In this document: in pieces, positions 1-6,373 of the stretch | Layout: each line of letters begins with the position of its first letter | How positions within the stretch are numbered: position 1 is the stretch's first letter | Assembly (NCBI GenBank): GCA_002391185.1 | Contig: DGRY01000204.1 | Coordinates: 1 to 6,373 of the forward strand | DNA length: 6,373 nt | Reading direction: 5' to 3' | DNA from: Prevotella sp. UBA4376 | GTDB lineage: Bacteria > Bacteroidota > Bacteroidia > Bacteroidales > Bacteroidaceae | Program-made: the position numbers and the translations under genes | The notes under the pieces: generated by a model | What the model was told of the DNA's origin: nothing | The model's input: the letters and a program-made list of their open reading frames with translations, nothing else | Databases searched by the model: none

Positions 1-41
1 ATGCCACCCCGTTTTGTTAAACTAATAAACTAAACAATAAC

Positions 42-70
42 TTGGAATATGTAAATGTTCAATGTTCCAA
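42..70. other. weak hairpin downstream of the Dcu carrier gene
   Basis: TTGGAA (42-47) and TTCCAA (65-70) are perfect inverted repeats around a long loop. On a plus-strand RNA the stem extends to nine pairs with one U-G wobble. On the minus-strand RNA the same position is an A-C mismatch, leaving six plus two pairs. No clean U-tract follows the stem on either strand. It could contribute to 3'-end formation of the Dcu carrier transcript, but it is not a convincing intrinsic terminator. The rest of bases 1-56 shows no gene: all three plus-strand frames meet a stop within the first 33 bases, so an upstream gene could at most end here. Confidence 0.3.
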
Positions 71-136
71 TCTCCCAATCTACTAATCTACTAAACCACT
101 AATCTACTAAATCACCAATCTTCCAACTCTCTAATA
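57..136. repeat. degenerate 8-base tandem array, ten units in constant phase
   Basis: Ten consecutive 8-base units fit one unbroken register from 57 to 136, for example ttccaatc, tcccaatc, tactaatc, tactaaac, cactaatc and tactaaat. The consensus is close to YNCYAATC. Position 3 is C and positions 5-6 are AA in every unit. Bases 65-138 contain no G on the plus strand, so the minus-strand transcript lacks C there. The array runs over the stop codon of the Dcu carrier gene (131-133) and into its last codons. Two weaker units (aactaata, aactaaac) lie out of phase at 20-35. Because 8 is not a multiple of 3, stop triplets rotate through all reading frames on both strands. The function is unknown. 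Confidence 0.8.
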
Positions 137-1606
137 CAGTCCCAATACAAAGTGGAAAACGTAACTAATGCCGATGCCGGCAATTGTTGATGTTACGATA
201 TGTATCAGTCCTGGAGCCATGAATGAGTGGTTAAGCAGATATTTGCCAATAATAGTTGTTCCCGATCGGTCGAAGTTTACTGTAGCAATATCTGATGGAT
301 AGTTAGGAATGAAGAAATAGCCATATACCGATGGCATAACGCCTATGAGTATCCATCCCTCGATGCCAAGAGAGTAGGCAAGAGGAAGCATACTTACAAC
401 AACGGCACCTTGTGAATTTATTAATACTGATACCAGGAAGAAGGCTATGGCTATTGTCCACGGATAATTTGATACAAGGTCGGTGAGCATAGCCTGCATT
501 TCGGGTTTATAATTTTCGAAATATGTGTTACTCATCCATGCGATTCCATATATAGCAACTACCGCCACCATACCATTCTGCCATACTGCTCCTTGTATTG
601 CGTCTTTTGGTTTTGCTTTACAGAAAATAATCATCAGCGCAGCAGCCATAATCATGATAATCTGTATCACCACATTCATGGTTAAGCGTGTTGTTGCTGC
701 TTTTGTTACTCCGTCGAGAACAATTCCGGCAGATGCAATTTGTTTTGCAGTCATTGTAACACCATTCGCAAGTGTTACAGGAAGAGCACCGTCAACGGCT
801 TTCACTGTACTATAGGCAGGTAGAATCTCTACCCCAAACATCTTTAATAGAGATATTATAAGAATCACAACGAGAGCAGCAAGGAAAATATATACAGATC
901 GTTTGCTGTCCTTAGATATTTGTTTGTCAAGAGTCGTTGCTGTACTGCCATAGATATAAGCATATTGTACAGGATCTTTTATCTTGGCTTGGAATGCAGG
1001 GTCGGCATTTAGATCAAGTCCGCGATGCCAGCTATATGCCACAGCCATAAGGATACCAATGACGCAGGCTGGTATCGTAACCATGATAATCTGCACATTA
1101 GTAATGTTGAAACCATGTTCTATTGATATGGCAGAGAAAGCAACCACAGCAGCAGCTATCGGAGAGCATGTGATACCTATCTGTGAGGCAATAGATGCAA
1201 TACCGCAAGGGCGCTCAGGACGAATGCCTTTCTTTAATGCAATGTCGCAAATAATAGGCATCAATGTATATACAACATGTCCTGTACCTACAAGCACTGT
1301 TAGAAAAAAAGTTGTGAATGGTGCCATGATAGTGATACGGTCGGGATGTTTTCGTAGCAATTTCTCTGCTATTTGTATCATCCAGTCCATACCACCTGAC
1401 GCTTGAAGAATACCAGCACAGGTCACGGCAGCGATGATGATGTAGATAACATCAGTAGGAGGTTCTCCTGGTTTTAAATGAAAACAGAATACAAGTACGG
1501 CAAGTCCAATTCCGGATATTGCTCCGAGAGCTAATGAACCGTAGCGCGCACCAACCCATAAGGCCATAAGCACTACTAATAGCTCAATAATCATAGTAAT
1601 TGTCAT
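131..1606 (-). CDS. dcuB: anaerobic C4-dicarboxylate carrier, DcuA/DcuB family
   Basis: This is a 491-residue inner-membrane carrier. The Dcu family exchanges fumarate, malate or aspartate for succinate and so supports anaerobic fumarate respiration. What can be seen: ten or more hydrophobic segments across the whole length; a GTGH stretch at 107-110 (compare GTGN in E. coli DcuA); an SPIAAAVV motif at 148-155; IPNYPSD at 433-439; and the C-terminal signature GKYLLNHSFMAPG at 454-466. The protein is about 45-50 residues longer than E. coli DcuA/DcuB, mainly because of an insert at about 255-305 between membrane segments. The FDRSGTT stretch (445-451) makes me favour DcuB over DcuA, but the subtype is inferred. 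The first ATG gives M-T-I-T-M; a second ATG four codons in is possible. The gene is transcribed divergently from the copper ATPase, from a -7 box about 60 bases upstream. Its last codons lie inside the octamer array. The family call is firm; the symbol is less so. Confidence 0.9.
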   Translation of the reverse strand: MTITMIIELLVVLMALWVGARYGSLALGAISGIGLAVLVFCFHLKPGEPPTDVIYIIIAAVTCAGILQASGGMDWMIQIAEKLLRKHPDRITIMAPFTTFFLTVLVGTGHVVYTLMPIICDIALKKGIRPERPCGIASIASQIGITCSPIAAAVVAFSAISIEHGFNITNVQIIMVTIPACVIGILMAVAYSWHRGLDLNADPAFQAKIKDPVQYAYIYGSTATTLDKQISKDSKRSVYIFLAALVVILIISLLKMFGVEILPAYSTVKAVDGALPVTLANGVTMTAKQIASAGIVLDGVTKAATTRLTMNVVIQIIMIMAAALMIIFCKAKPKDAIQGAVWQNGMVAVVAIYGIAWMSNTYFENYKPEMQAMLTDLVSNYPWTIAIAFFLVSVLINSQGAVVVSMLPLAYSLGIEGWILIGVMPSVYGYFFIPNYPSDIATVNFDRSGTTIIGKYLLNHSFMAPGLIHIVTSTIAGIGISYVFHFVLGLY

Positions 1607-1664
1607 AGGTTTGTATTAATAATTAAAAGTTATAATGCGAGATAAACTTACTTCTTTATGTGGT

Positions 1665-1672
1665 CAAATATA
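1665..1672 (-). promoter_or_regulatory. Bacteroidetes-type -7 box for the Dcu carrier gene
   Basis: On the minus strand this reads TATATTTG, a perfect match to the Bacteroidetes -7 consensus TAnnTTTG. It would start transcription near 1658 and give a leader of about 50 bases before the ATG at 1606. No good -33 TTTG box lies at the usual distance, so the upstream half is weak or replaced by the A/T-rich tract and an activator. No Shine-Dalgarno sequence precedes the start codon, as is usual in this phylum. Confidence 0.6.
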
Positions 1673-1702
1673 CAATTTATCCTTTAAAGTTGTTTCTTTT
1701 TT

Positions 1703-1736
1703 TATCAAAAAAATGCAATTTTTATATCAAAAAATG
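1703..1736. repeat. paired A-tract direct repeats in the divergent promoter region
   Basis: TATCAAAAAAATG (1703-1715) and TATCAAAAAATG (1725-1736) are near-identical direct repeats about 22 bases apart, close to two helical turns. They lie between the two divergent -7 boxes, on the upstream side of both. The same-face spacing suits a dimeric regulator or sequence-directed bending that assists both promoters. The first copy also forms a short T7/A7 inverted repeat with bases 1697-1703. No known operator is recognised. Confidence 0.5.
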
Positions 1737-1769
1737 TCGTTTACGCACACAATGTTGTCGATAAATGCT

Positions 1770-1777
1770 TATCTTTG
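1770..1777 (+). promoter_or_regulatory. Bacteroidetes-type -7 box for the copper ATPase gene
   Basis: TATCTTTG matches TAnnTTTG perfectly. The predicted start of transcription is near 1783, giving a leader of about 25 bases to the ATG at 1808. A clear -33 TTTG box at normal spacing is missing; TGTTG at 1753-1757 is the nearest but sits too close. The leader is AT-rich (aattaatttaaaaaataagtt precedes the ATG) with no Shine-Dalgarno sequence. No CueR- or CsoR-type operator is recognisable. Confidence 0.6.
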
Positions 1778-1807
1778 CCGAACTTCAATTAATTTAAAAA
1801 ATAAGTT

Positions 1808-3724
1808 ATGAAGAAAACTGTACCTATAATAGGCATGGCATGTTCTGCATGTTCTGCAAATGTGCAGCGTAAACTTGATGAGCTTGAAGGCATAAAACAA
1901 GCAAATGTAAACTTGGTGGGGCGCTCGGCATTCATTGATTTTGACGAAACAAGTATTACACTTGAGGAAATAAAGAGAGAAATCAATTCTATCGGCTATG
2001 ATATGGTGATAGAGGAGGATAGAAGTGCAGAAGAAATAGAAAAGCGTGAATATGTTTTACTAAAGCACAAGACTATTCTATCATGGCTTTTCTCTGTTGC
2101 TGTTATGGCTATCAGTATGCACTGGATAGATTTTGACAATAGGTCGATGGCAAACCAGCTTGCCATGCTTCTTGCCATAGCTAACATGTTTTATTGTGGT
2201 CGCCAGTTTTATGTAACAGCTTTTAAACAGTTAAAACATGGTTCTGCCAATATGGATACTTTAGTCGCTCTTTCTACAAGTATCAGTTTTGGTTTCAGTG
2301 TTTTCAACACTTTTTGGGGGGATATAGTATGGACCATTCGTGGTGTTGAGTGGCATACATATTTCGATGCCTGTGTAATGATTATCACGTTCGTGCTTAC
2401 TGGTCGTTTACTTGAGGAGAAAGCTAAGGATGGTACTGCTTCAAGCATACGTGAGCTAATGGGTATGTCGCCCAAAACAGCACATGTAGTCAATGATGAG
2501 TCTATCGAGGAAGTCCCTATATCAACTATAGGAAAGGGGGATATTATTGAGGTGCGCCCTGGAGAAAAGGTGCCTGTTGATGGTGAAGTGATCTATGCCG
2601 AGAGTTTTATGACAGAGGATGCTGCCTATGTTGATGAAAGCATGATAACTGGTGAGCCTACTCCTGTTGAGAAGAGAAAGGGGGCAACTGTTCTGGCTGG
2701 TACTATTCCAAGTCAAGGTAAATTTCGTATGCGTGCTCGCCATATAGGTGAGGATACAACTTTGTCGCATATTATTCGTATGGTGCAAGAAGCTCAGAAC
2801 TCTAAGGCACCTGTTCAGCGCATTGTTGACAAGGCGGCATTGATATTTGTTCCTGTAGTTGCTGCTATTTCATTTGGCACTTTTTGGGTATGGCTGCTTG
2901 TTGGTGGTATGTCATTTCTTCCACAGGCTATTATGTCGGCGTTGGCTGTATTGGTCATTGCATGTCCGTGTGCTATGGGGCTTGCCACTCCAACAGCCCT
3001 CATGGTGGGTATTGGTAAGGCGGCAGAAAAACAGGTACTAATCAAAGATGCTACGGCATTAGAGAGTATGCGTAAGGTTAATGCACTTGTAACAGATAAG
3101 ACGGGTACACTAACAATTCCTAACCTCAATGTTGATTTTACTAAGCCTTCAAGTCTCGCTTTGGAAGAACGTGAGGCATTGAAACCAAATGCTAAGGAGG
3201 CTATAAAAATGCTTCATGATAGTGGTGTAGAGGTTTATATGATGAGTGGTGATAAGGAAGAATCTGTTAAATATTGGGCAGAAAAAGCCGGTATCAAGCG
3301 CTACCAAAGTTGTGTACTGCCAACAGATAAAGAAAATCTGGTGAAACGTCTCAAGTCTGAAGGCAAAACGGTTGCTATGATGGGTGATGGCATTAATGAT
3401 ACTCAGGCATTGGCTTTGGCTGATGTGAGCATAGCTATTGGTAAGGGTACTGATGTTGCAATGGATGTGGCACAGGTAACATTGATGGGGAATGATCTTA
3501 TGTCTATTCCTGAATCTATCATTCTTAGCAAACGAACTGTTAGTATGATTTGGCAGAATCTCTTCTGGGCTTTTATCTACAATATTATATGCATTCCATT
3601 GGCTGCCGGTGTGCTCTATCTCTTCGGTATCAACTTTCAGATTACTCCAATGTGGGCAAGCGCATTAATGGCATTATCGTCTGTGTCTGTTATACTTAAT
3701 AGCCTAAGACTGAAATTTAAATAA
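1808..3724 (+). CDS. copA: Cu+-type P1B ATPase lacking the nucleotide-binding domain
   Basis: A 638-residue member of the Cu+-exporting P-type ATPases, which pump copper(I) out of the cytoplasm. Domains in order: an N-terminal heavy-metal-associated domain (about 1-70) with GMACSAC (metal-binding Cys12 and Cys15); two class-specific helices (about 88-130); M1-M2 (about 150-200); actuator domain with TGE at 281-283; M3-M4 with CPC at 386-388; phosphorylation site DKTGTLT with Asp430; P-domain SGD at 480-482 and GDGIND at 526-531; M5 with Y591-N592 and P597; M6 with MALSS at 621-625. The CPC, YN-x4-P and MxxSS set marks the Cu+ subgroup. The anomaly: between DKTGTLT and the usual (D/E)xLK segment (EALK, 456-459) only 19 residues remain instead of an N-domain of about 120. 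No HP (SEHP) ATP-binding motif exists anywhere in the protein. GDGIND is followed by TQAL rather than the common APAL. The frame is unbroken. No chaperone or regulator gene is adjacent. Family is certain; ATP-driven transport is not. Confidence 0.9.
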   Translation: MKKTVPIIGMACSACSANVQRKLDELEGIKQANVNLVGRSAFIDFDETSITLEEIKREINSIGYDMVIEEDRSAEEIEKREYVLLKHKTILSWLFSVAVMAISMHWIDFDNRSMANQLAMLLAIANMFYCGRQFYVTAFKQLKHGSANMDTLVALSTSISFGFSVFNTFWGDIVWTIRGVEWHTYFDACVMIITFVLTGRLLEEKAKDGTASSIRELMGMSPKTAHVVNDESIEEVPISTIGKGDIIEVRPGEKVPVDGEVIYAESFMTEDAAYVDESMITGEPTPVEKRKGATVLAGTIPSQGKFRMRARHIGEDTTLSHIIRMVQEAQNSKAPVQRIVDKAALIFVPVVAAISFGTFWVWLLVGGMSFLPQAIMSALAVLVIACPCAMGLATPTALMVGIGKAAEKQVLIKDATALESMRKVNALVTDKTGTLTIPNLNVDFTKPSSLALEEREALKPNAKEAIKMLHDSGVEVYMMSGDKEESVKYWAEKAGIKRYQSCVLPTDKENLVKRLKSEGKTVAMMGDGINDTQALALADVSIAIGKGTDVAMDVAQVTLMGNDLMSIPESIILSKRTVSMIWQNLFWAFIYNIICIPLAAGVLYLFGINFQITPMWASALMALSSVSVILNSLRLKFK

Positions 3725-3736
3725 TTGTGCAAGCCT

Positions 3737-3931
3737 CTATTCATCCCTTGTGATCATATACTTTAGGAAGTAGGTAACTATAATGAGTAGGATGGCAACA
3801 ACGACAAAGAGTAGGAAACTCAACACGTTGTTTTGTAAGTTGATAGCTTTCTCAATTATGTTTGCTACAAATAGCGAGAGGCCAATGAGTATAAGGTCGA
3901 GCCAGTTGATGCCTTGTTTTTCTTCTTTCAT
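3737..3931 (-). CDS. small two-helix membrane protein, function unknown
   Basis: A 64-residue protein with a short charged N-terminus (MKEEKQGIN), a first hydrophobic segment at about 10-30, a short polar link around 31-35 (NLQNN), a second very hydrophobic segment at about 36-58, and a charged tail (ITRDE). I do not recognise a family. The start codon lies 12 bases after the stop of the C11 peptidase gene on the same strand, so co-transcription and translational coupling are likely. No separate promoter is visible and no Shine-Dalgarno sequence precedes the ATG. Its stop lies only 12 bases from the convergent stop of the copper ATPase gene. The real-gene call rests on clean membrane topology, tight spacing, and the lack of a better reading in this stretch. 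A membrane anchor or partner for the peptidase is possible but only inferred. Confidence 0.7.
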   Translation of the reverse strand: MKEEKQGINWLDLILIGLSLFVANIIEKAINLQNNVLSFLLFVVVAILLIIVTYFLKYMITRDE

Positions 3932-3943
3932 AATGATGTGTTA

Positions 3944-5143
3944 TTAGTGTGTTGCTTTCCACCAGCTTGTTTGCTCGCGAGTGGTGACAATATATGTGTC
4001 GGTGCTCGGGTCGCTGGTAGATATACCTGAAAAACTGTTTATGTCTTTTATCTTGAAAAACTGTCCATAGTCGCCATTCATAAATGCGCTGAAGATGTAT
4101 GGGGTGGTGTATGTGTAAGGGATTAATCTGTTGAGAGCGGTGTTGAACTGACTCATGAGAGTGGTGTTATTATTGGTCAGTGTTTCAACATAGTCTCTTA
4201 TGTCATAGAACGCATGGTCTCTGAAACCATCGAGATATTGCAGGTTATTTCTCTGCTGAGTGGTGAGCTCGTAGCCTTGAGAGTTAATGTTCTTCATGAC
4301 AGCTGCCAAGTTGTCTATTTGCGTGCAGTCAATTACTGATAGGCAACCAGAAAAGTTTGTGCCATAGGTTTGCGAATTGTAGTAGCTGCTGAAAGAATTG
4401 ATAATTCCTGCATAGTTTGGCTCGCCAATAAGATACTTCCATGCGATGTTGTATGGCATGCCAGCAGCCATTATTTCGCTTGTTGAAGCAATGAAATAGT
4501 GGGTGGCATCTTTAAGATAGTGTACTGTCTCTACACCAGACATATAGCAGTCGTCAAAGAGTATGTATTCGAATTTCCCGATGCTTGATGTTGTCACGGC
4601 TTTTGCAAAATCTTCAACATCAATTTTTGTTGCATTATCACCACCTCCGAAAGCACGACTTTTTGGTGTATAGTCTTTTTCTGTCCATCCAAGACCATGA
4701 CAACCAATAATCATCTGCCATGTGTTTGACTGGGTTACATCGTAAGCTTGATTGAGAATAGTGCGTAAACCGCTTGTTGAGGTAATGTCTGGAAGTTCCT
4801 CGTAATCAGCACCATAGTGGTGGAGGGTTGTTAATTCTGCATACCCTCTGCGATAGTGAACCTCATACATATGTGCTTCTTTTGCGTTTTCGTTTATAAA
4901 CACAATTACCCTATTATTTGCTAATCCTGTCATTTTCCCAATAGCACTCTTTATGCTATCAAGGTTTTCCTTAACATTATTGTATAGGCTTGATGAAGAA
5001 CCGTTTTCATATCCGCTCCAAGGAAAATATACCAAAATGGTTCGTGTTTCAGGGTTGAGTGTTTCGGTTTCATAGCTGTCTTCGCACGATGTGAAACCGA
5101 AAAATGTAATGCTGATAAGTAATAAGGTAAGTAGTCTACGCAT
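3944..5143 (-). CDS. clostripain-like (family C11) cysteine peptidase lipoprotein
   Basis: A 399-residue predicted secreted lipoprotein. It has a basic N-terminus, a hydrophobic signal segment (4-17) and a lipobox FTSC with lipidated Cys20. An acidic stretch follows (EDSYETE), which may act as a surface-export signal of the Bacteroidetes kind. The mature part reads as a clan CD, family C11 peptidase: a strand-forming TILVYF (35-40); catalytic His149-Gly150 in IIGCHGLGW; catalytic Cys199 in ILFDDCYMSG. Asp197, two residues before the cysteine, matches the acidic S1-pocket residue described in the Parabacteroides C11 enzyme, so cleavage after Arg or Lys is expected. An activation cleavage site cannot be placed by eye. 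The length is typical. No C-terminal sorting domain is evident. The gene follows valS on the same strand by 74 bases that contain a strong hairpin, and precedes a small membrane protein gene. The natural substrate is unknown. Confidence 0.85.
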   Translation of the reverse strand: MRRLLTLLLISITFFGFTSCEDSYETETLNPETRTILVYFPWSGYENGSSSSLYNNVKENLDSIKSAIGKMTGLANNRVIVFINENAKEAHMYEVHYRRGYAELTTLHHYGADYEELPDITSTSGLRTILNQAYDVTQSNTWQMIIGCHGLGWTEKDYTPKSRAFGGGDNATKIDVEDFAKAVTTSSIGKFEYILFDDCYMSGVETVHYLKDATHYFIASTSEIMAAGMPYNIAWKYLIGEPNYAGIINSFSSYYNSQTYGTNFSGCLSVIDCTQIDNLAAVMKNINSQGYELTTQQRNNLQYLDGFRDHAFYDIRDYVETLTNNNTTLMSQFNTALNRLIPYTYTTPYIFSAFMNGDYGQFFKIKDINSFSGISTSDPSTDTYIVTTREQTSWWKATH

Positions 5144-5164
5144 AGGTTGTGGTTTTTAGTGTTA

Positions 5165-5204
5165 AAACCAGCAGCCCGATGGCAATGCATCGAGTCACTG
5201 GTTT
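5165..5204 (-). terminator. strong minus-strand hairpin after valS, likely terminator or attenuator
   Basis: On minus-strand RNA, AAACCAG (5204-5198) pairs with CUGGUUU (5171-5165). The stem continues inward with U-G, G-U, one A-C mismatch, C-G and U-G pairs, then CGAUG/CAUCG, closing on a six-base loop (5187-5182). That gives 16 pairs out of 17. The wobbles pair only on the minus-strand transcript, so the structure is strand-specific. It begins 13 bases after the valS stop and ends in UUUU, which fits a terminator with a short U-tract. It ends only about 21 bases before the peptidase start codon. Confidence 0.65.
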
Positions 5205-5217
5205 GTATTGATTTAAA

Positions 5218-6373
5218 CTATTTGTTCTTCAATTCTTCGAGTTGTGCTTTCAAGGCTGCTATCTTTTCAACAGAGTCGCTTTCCTTTTTGCGCTCACGAG
5301 CAATAACTGCTTCTGGAGCATGAGCCACGAAGTTTTCGTTGCCTAACTTCTTGCGCACACCCATGAGGAAGCCCTCAAGGTGCTGGAGTTCTTTCTCTGC
5401 CTTTTCGATTTCAGCCTTTACATCAATAAGGTCGCCAACAGGAACGGCAAACTCATCTGTGCCTACCATGAAACCTGAAGCATCAGCTGATTTTTCAGCC
5501 TCGGTAGTGAAACTCTTGAGGTTAGCCATCTTGATGATAACGCTGTTGAATGCCTCGAAGTTGTTCTGCTTGATAGCCTGAAGGGCAAGCTCTACCTTTG
5601 GAGCAATGTTCTTCTGATTGCGAACGGCACGTACACCAGCAACAATCTGCTTAACGTTTTCGAAATCGGCAAGCAGTTTTGTTTCTTCAGCTGTAGGAGC
5701 GTCGAGCTTCAAAACAGCTGTCATGATGCTCTCGCCGTCCTTGCGGTCGTAGATGTGCTGCCAGAGCTCCTCGGTGATGAATGGCATGAATGGATGAAGC
5801 ATTTCGAGGAGAGTTTCAAAGAACTTCAATGTAGCCTCGAAGGTTGTCTTATCCATTGGCTGAGCCTTTCCGTCAACGTATGCAGGCTTAATCATCTCAA
5901 GATACCAAGATGAGAACTCGTCCCAGAAGAGGCGGTAAACAGTCATCAGAGCCTCAGAGATACGGTACTGCTTGAACTGCTCCTCCATTGTAGCGTATGC
6001 TTCCTTCAGTTTTGCATCAAACCACTTAACAGCCAATGCAGATGCTTCTGGCTGAGCGATGTCAGCTGTCTGCCAGCCCTGAACAAGGCGGAAGGCATTC
6101 CATATCTTGTTGTTGAAGTTACGACCCTGCTCACAGAGTGCCTCGTCGAAGAGGATGTCGTTACCTGCTGGAGCTGCAAGCATCATACCCATACGAACAC
6201 CGTCGGCACCATATTTTTCGATTAAGCCGATTGGGTCAGGTGAGTTACCAAGACTCTTAGACATCTTGCGACCGAGCTTGTCGCGAACGATACCTGTGAA
6301 ATACACGTGTTTGAAAGGCATTTTGCCTTGGTATTCGTAGCCTGCCATAATCATGCGGGCAACCCAGAAGAAG
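5218..6373 (-). CDS. valS: valyl-tRNA synthetase, C-terminal part (5' end beyond window)
   Basis: This cytoplasmic class I aminoacyl-tRNA synthetase charges tRNA-Val with valine. The frame stays open to the right edge; 384 codons are visible, starting in the conserved FFWVARMIM stretch, so the ATG inside the window (6352-6354) is internal. Using visible numbering: the KMSKS signature is at 36-40 and contacts [21 protein letters not shown] follows, typical of ValRS. The helical anticodon-binding domain spans about 110-215, with [11 protein letters not shown] at 195-205. A C-terminal coiled coil (about 315-384) carries [16 protein letters not shown], the tRNA-binding arm characteristic of ValRS. 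The C-terminus is complete and ends LEELKNK. The reading frame looks intact and its base composition is visibly more GC-rich than its neighbours, as expected for a highly expressed housekeeping gene. The missing part is the Rossmann-fold start and the editing domain. Confidence 0.97.
   Translation of the reverse strand, partial: FFWVARMIMAGYEYQGKMPFKHVYFTGIVRDKLGRKMSKSLGNSPDPIGLIEKYGADGVRMGMMLAAPAGNDILFDEALCEQGRNFNNKIWNAFRLVQGWQTADIAQPEASALAVKWFDAKLKEAYATMEEQFKQYRISEALMTVYRLFWDEFSSWYLEMIKPAYVDGKAQPMDKTTFEATLKFFETLLEMLHPFMPFITEELWQHIYDRKDGESIMTAVLKLDAPTAEETKLLADFENVKQIVAGVRAVRNQKNIAPKVELALQAIKQNNFEAFNSVIIKMANLKSFTTEAEKSADASGFMVGTDEFAVPVGDLIDVKAEIEKAEKELQHLEGFLMGVRKKLGNENFVAHAPEAVIARERKKESDSVEKIAALKAQLEELKNK

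Noticed and set aside
262..269. Palindrome CCGATCGG inside the Dcu carrier gene
   Set aside because: A single 8-base palindrome within codons for a conserved protein segment is expected by chance; no paired site or regulatory context.
525..1406. Plus-strand open frames of 96 and 140 codons opposite the Dcu carrier gene
   Set aside because: They are antisense shadows of a clearly coding membrane-protein gene; their sequences show no recognisable domain and no promoter or start context.
1789..3129. Several minus-strand open frames (60-104 codons) opposite the copper ATPase
   Set aside because: All lie inside the ATPase frame, which is fully supported by motifs; the antisense products have no family features.
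3095..3253. ATPase gene as a frameshifted or decayed pseudogene
   Set aside because: The frame is continuous, every remaining P1B motif is intact, and the missing part matches a domain boundary rather than a random break.
4951..5190. Minus-strand 79-codon frame overlapping the peptidase start
   Set aside because: It is out of frame with the peptidase signal peptide and lipobox and would start inside the hairpin loop; no protein features support it.
5339..6340. Plus-strand open frames of 80 and 77 codons opposite valS
   Set aside because: They are antisense shadows of a highly conserved synthetase frame.
1..6373. CRISPR array, insertion sequence, tRNA or rRNA
   Set aside because: No spaced direct repeats of CRISPR type, no transposase or terminal inverted repeats, and no RNA gene signatures were seen; the 8-base array is far too short in unit and has no spacers.

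Overview
The window looks like a chromosomal segment from a Bacteroidales bacterium, most likely Prevotella or a close relative. Three things point there: two perfect matches to the Bacteroidetes -7 promoter box (TAnnTTTG) in the one divergent intergenic region, AT-rich translation starts without Shine-Dalgarno sequences, and the gene types (a Dcu carrier, a short CopA-like ATPase, a C11-peptidase lipoprotein). The genus is inferred from protein character, not from a database search.

Layout, left to right. Bases 1-130 hold no gene I can support. They contain a weak hairpin and a strikingly regular array of a degenerate 8-base unit that runs into the last codons of the next gene. Bases 131-1606 (minus) encode a Dcu-family C4-dicarboxylate carrier. 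Bases 1607-1807 are a divergent promoter region with one -7 box facing each way and two A-tract direct repeats between them. Bases 1808-3724 (plus) encode a Cu+-type P1B ATPase. After only 12 bases comes the convergent end of a minus-strand gene block: a two-helix small membrane protein (3737-3931), a clostripain-like (C11) cysteine peptidase lipoprotein (3944-5143), and the 3' part of valS (5218 to the right edge), listed from promoter-distal to promoter-proximal. A strong minus-strand RNA hairpin lies between valS and the peptidase gene.

The most unusual item is the copper ATPase. Its metal-binding domain, eight membrane helices, actuator loop, CPC motif, phosphorylation site and P-domain are intact and in one frame, yet the whole nucleotide-binding (N) domain is absent: only 19 residues lie where about 120 are expected. 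All ion-pathway motifs are kept, so this looks like a maintained N-domain-less pump or a pump-derived protein rather than ordinary decay.

The genes do not form a single pathway. The Dcu carrier fits anaerobic fumarate respiration and succinate exchange, the ATPase fits copper handling, and valS is housekeeping. The peptidase and the small membrane protein are 12 bases apart and are probably co-transcribed, either by read-through past the hairpin or from a promoter inside the leader that I cannot recognise.
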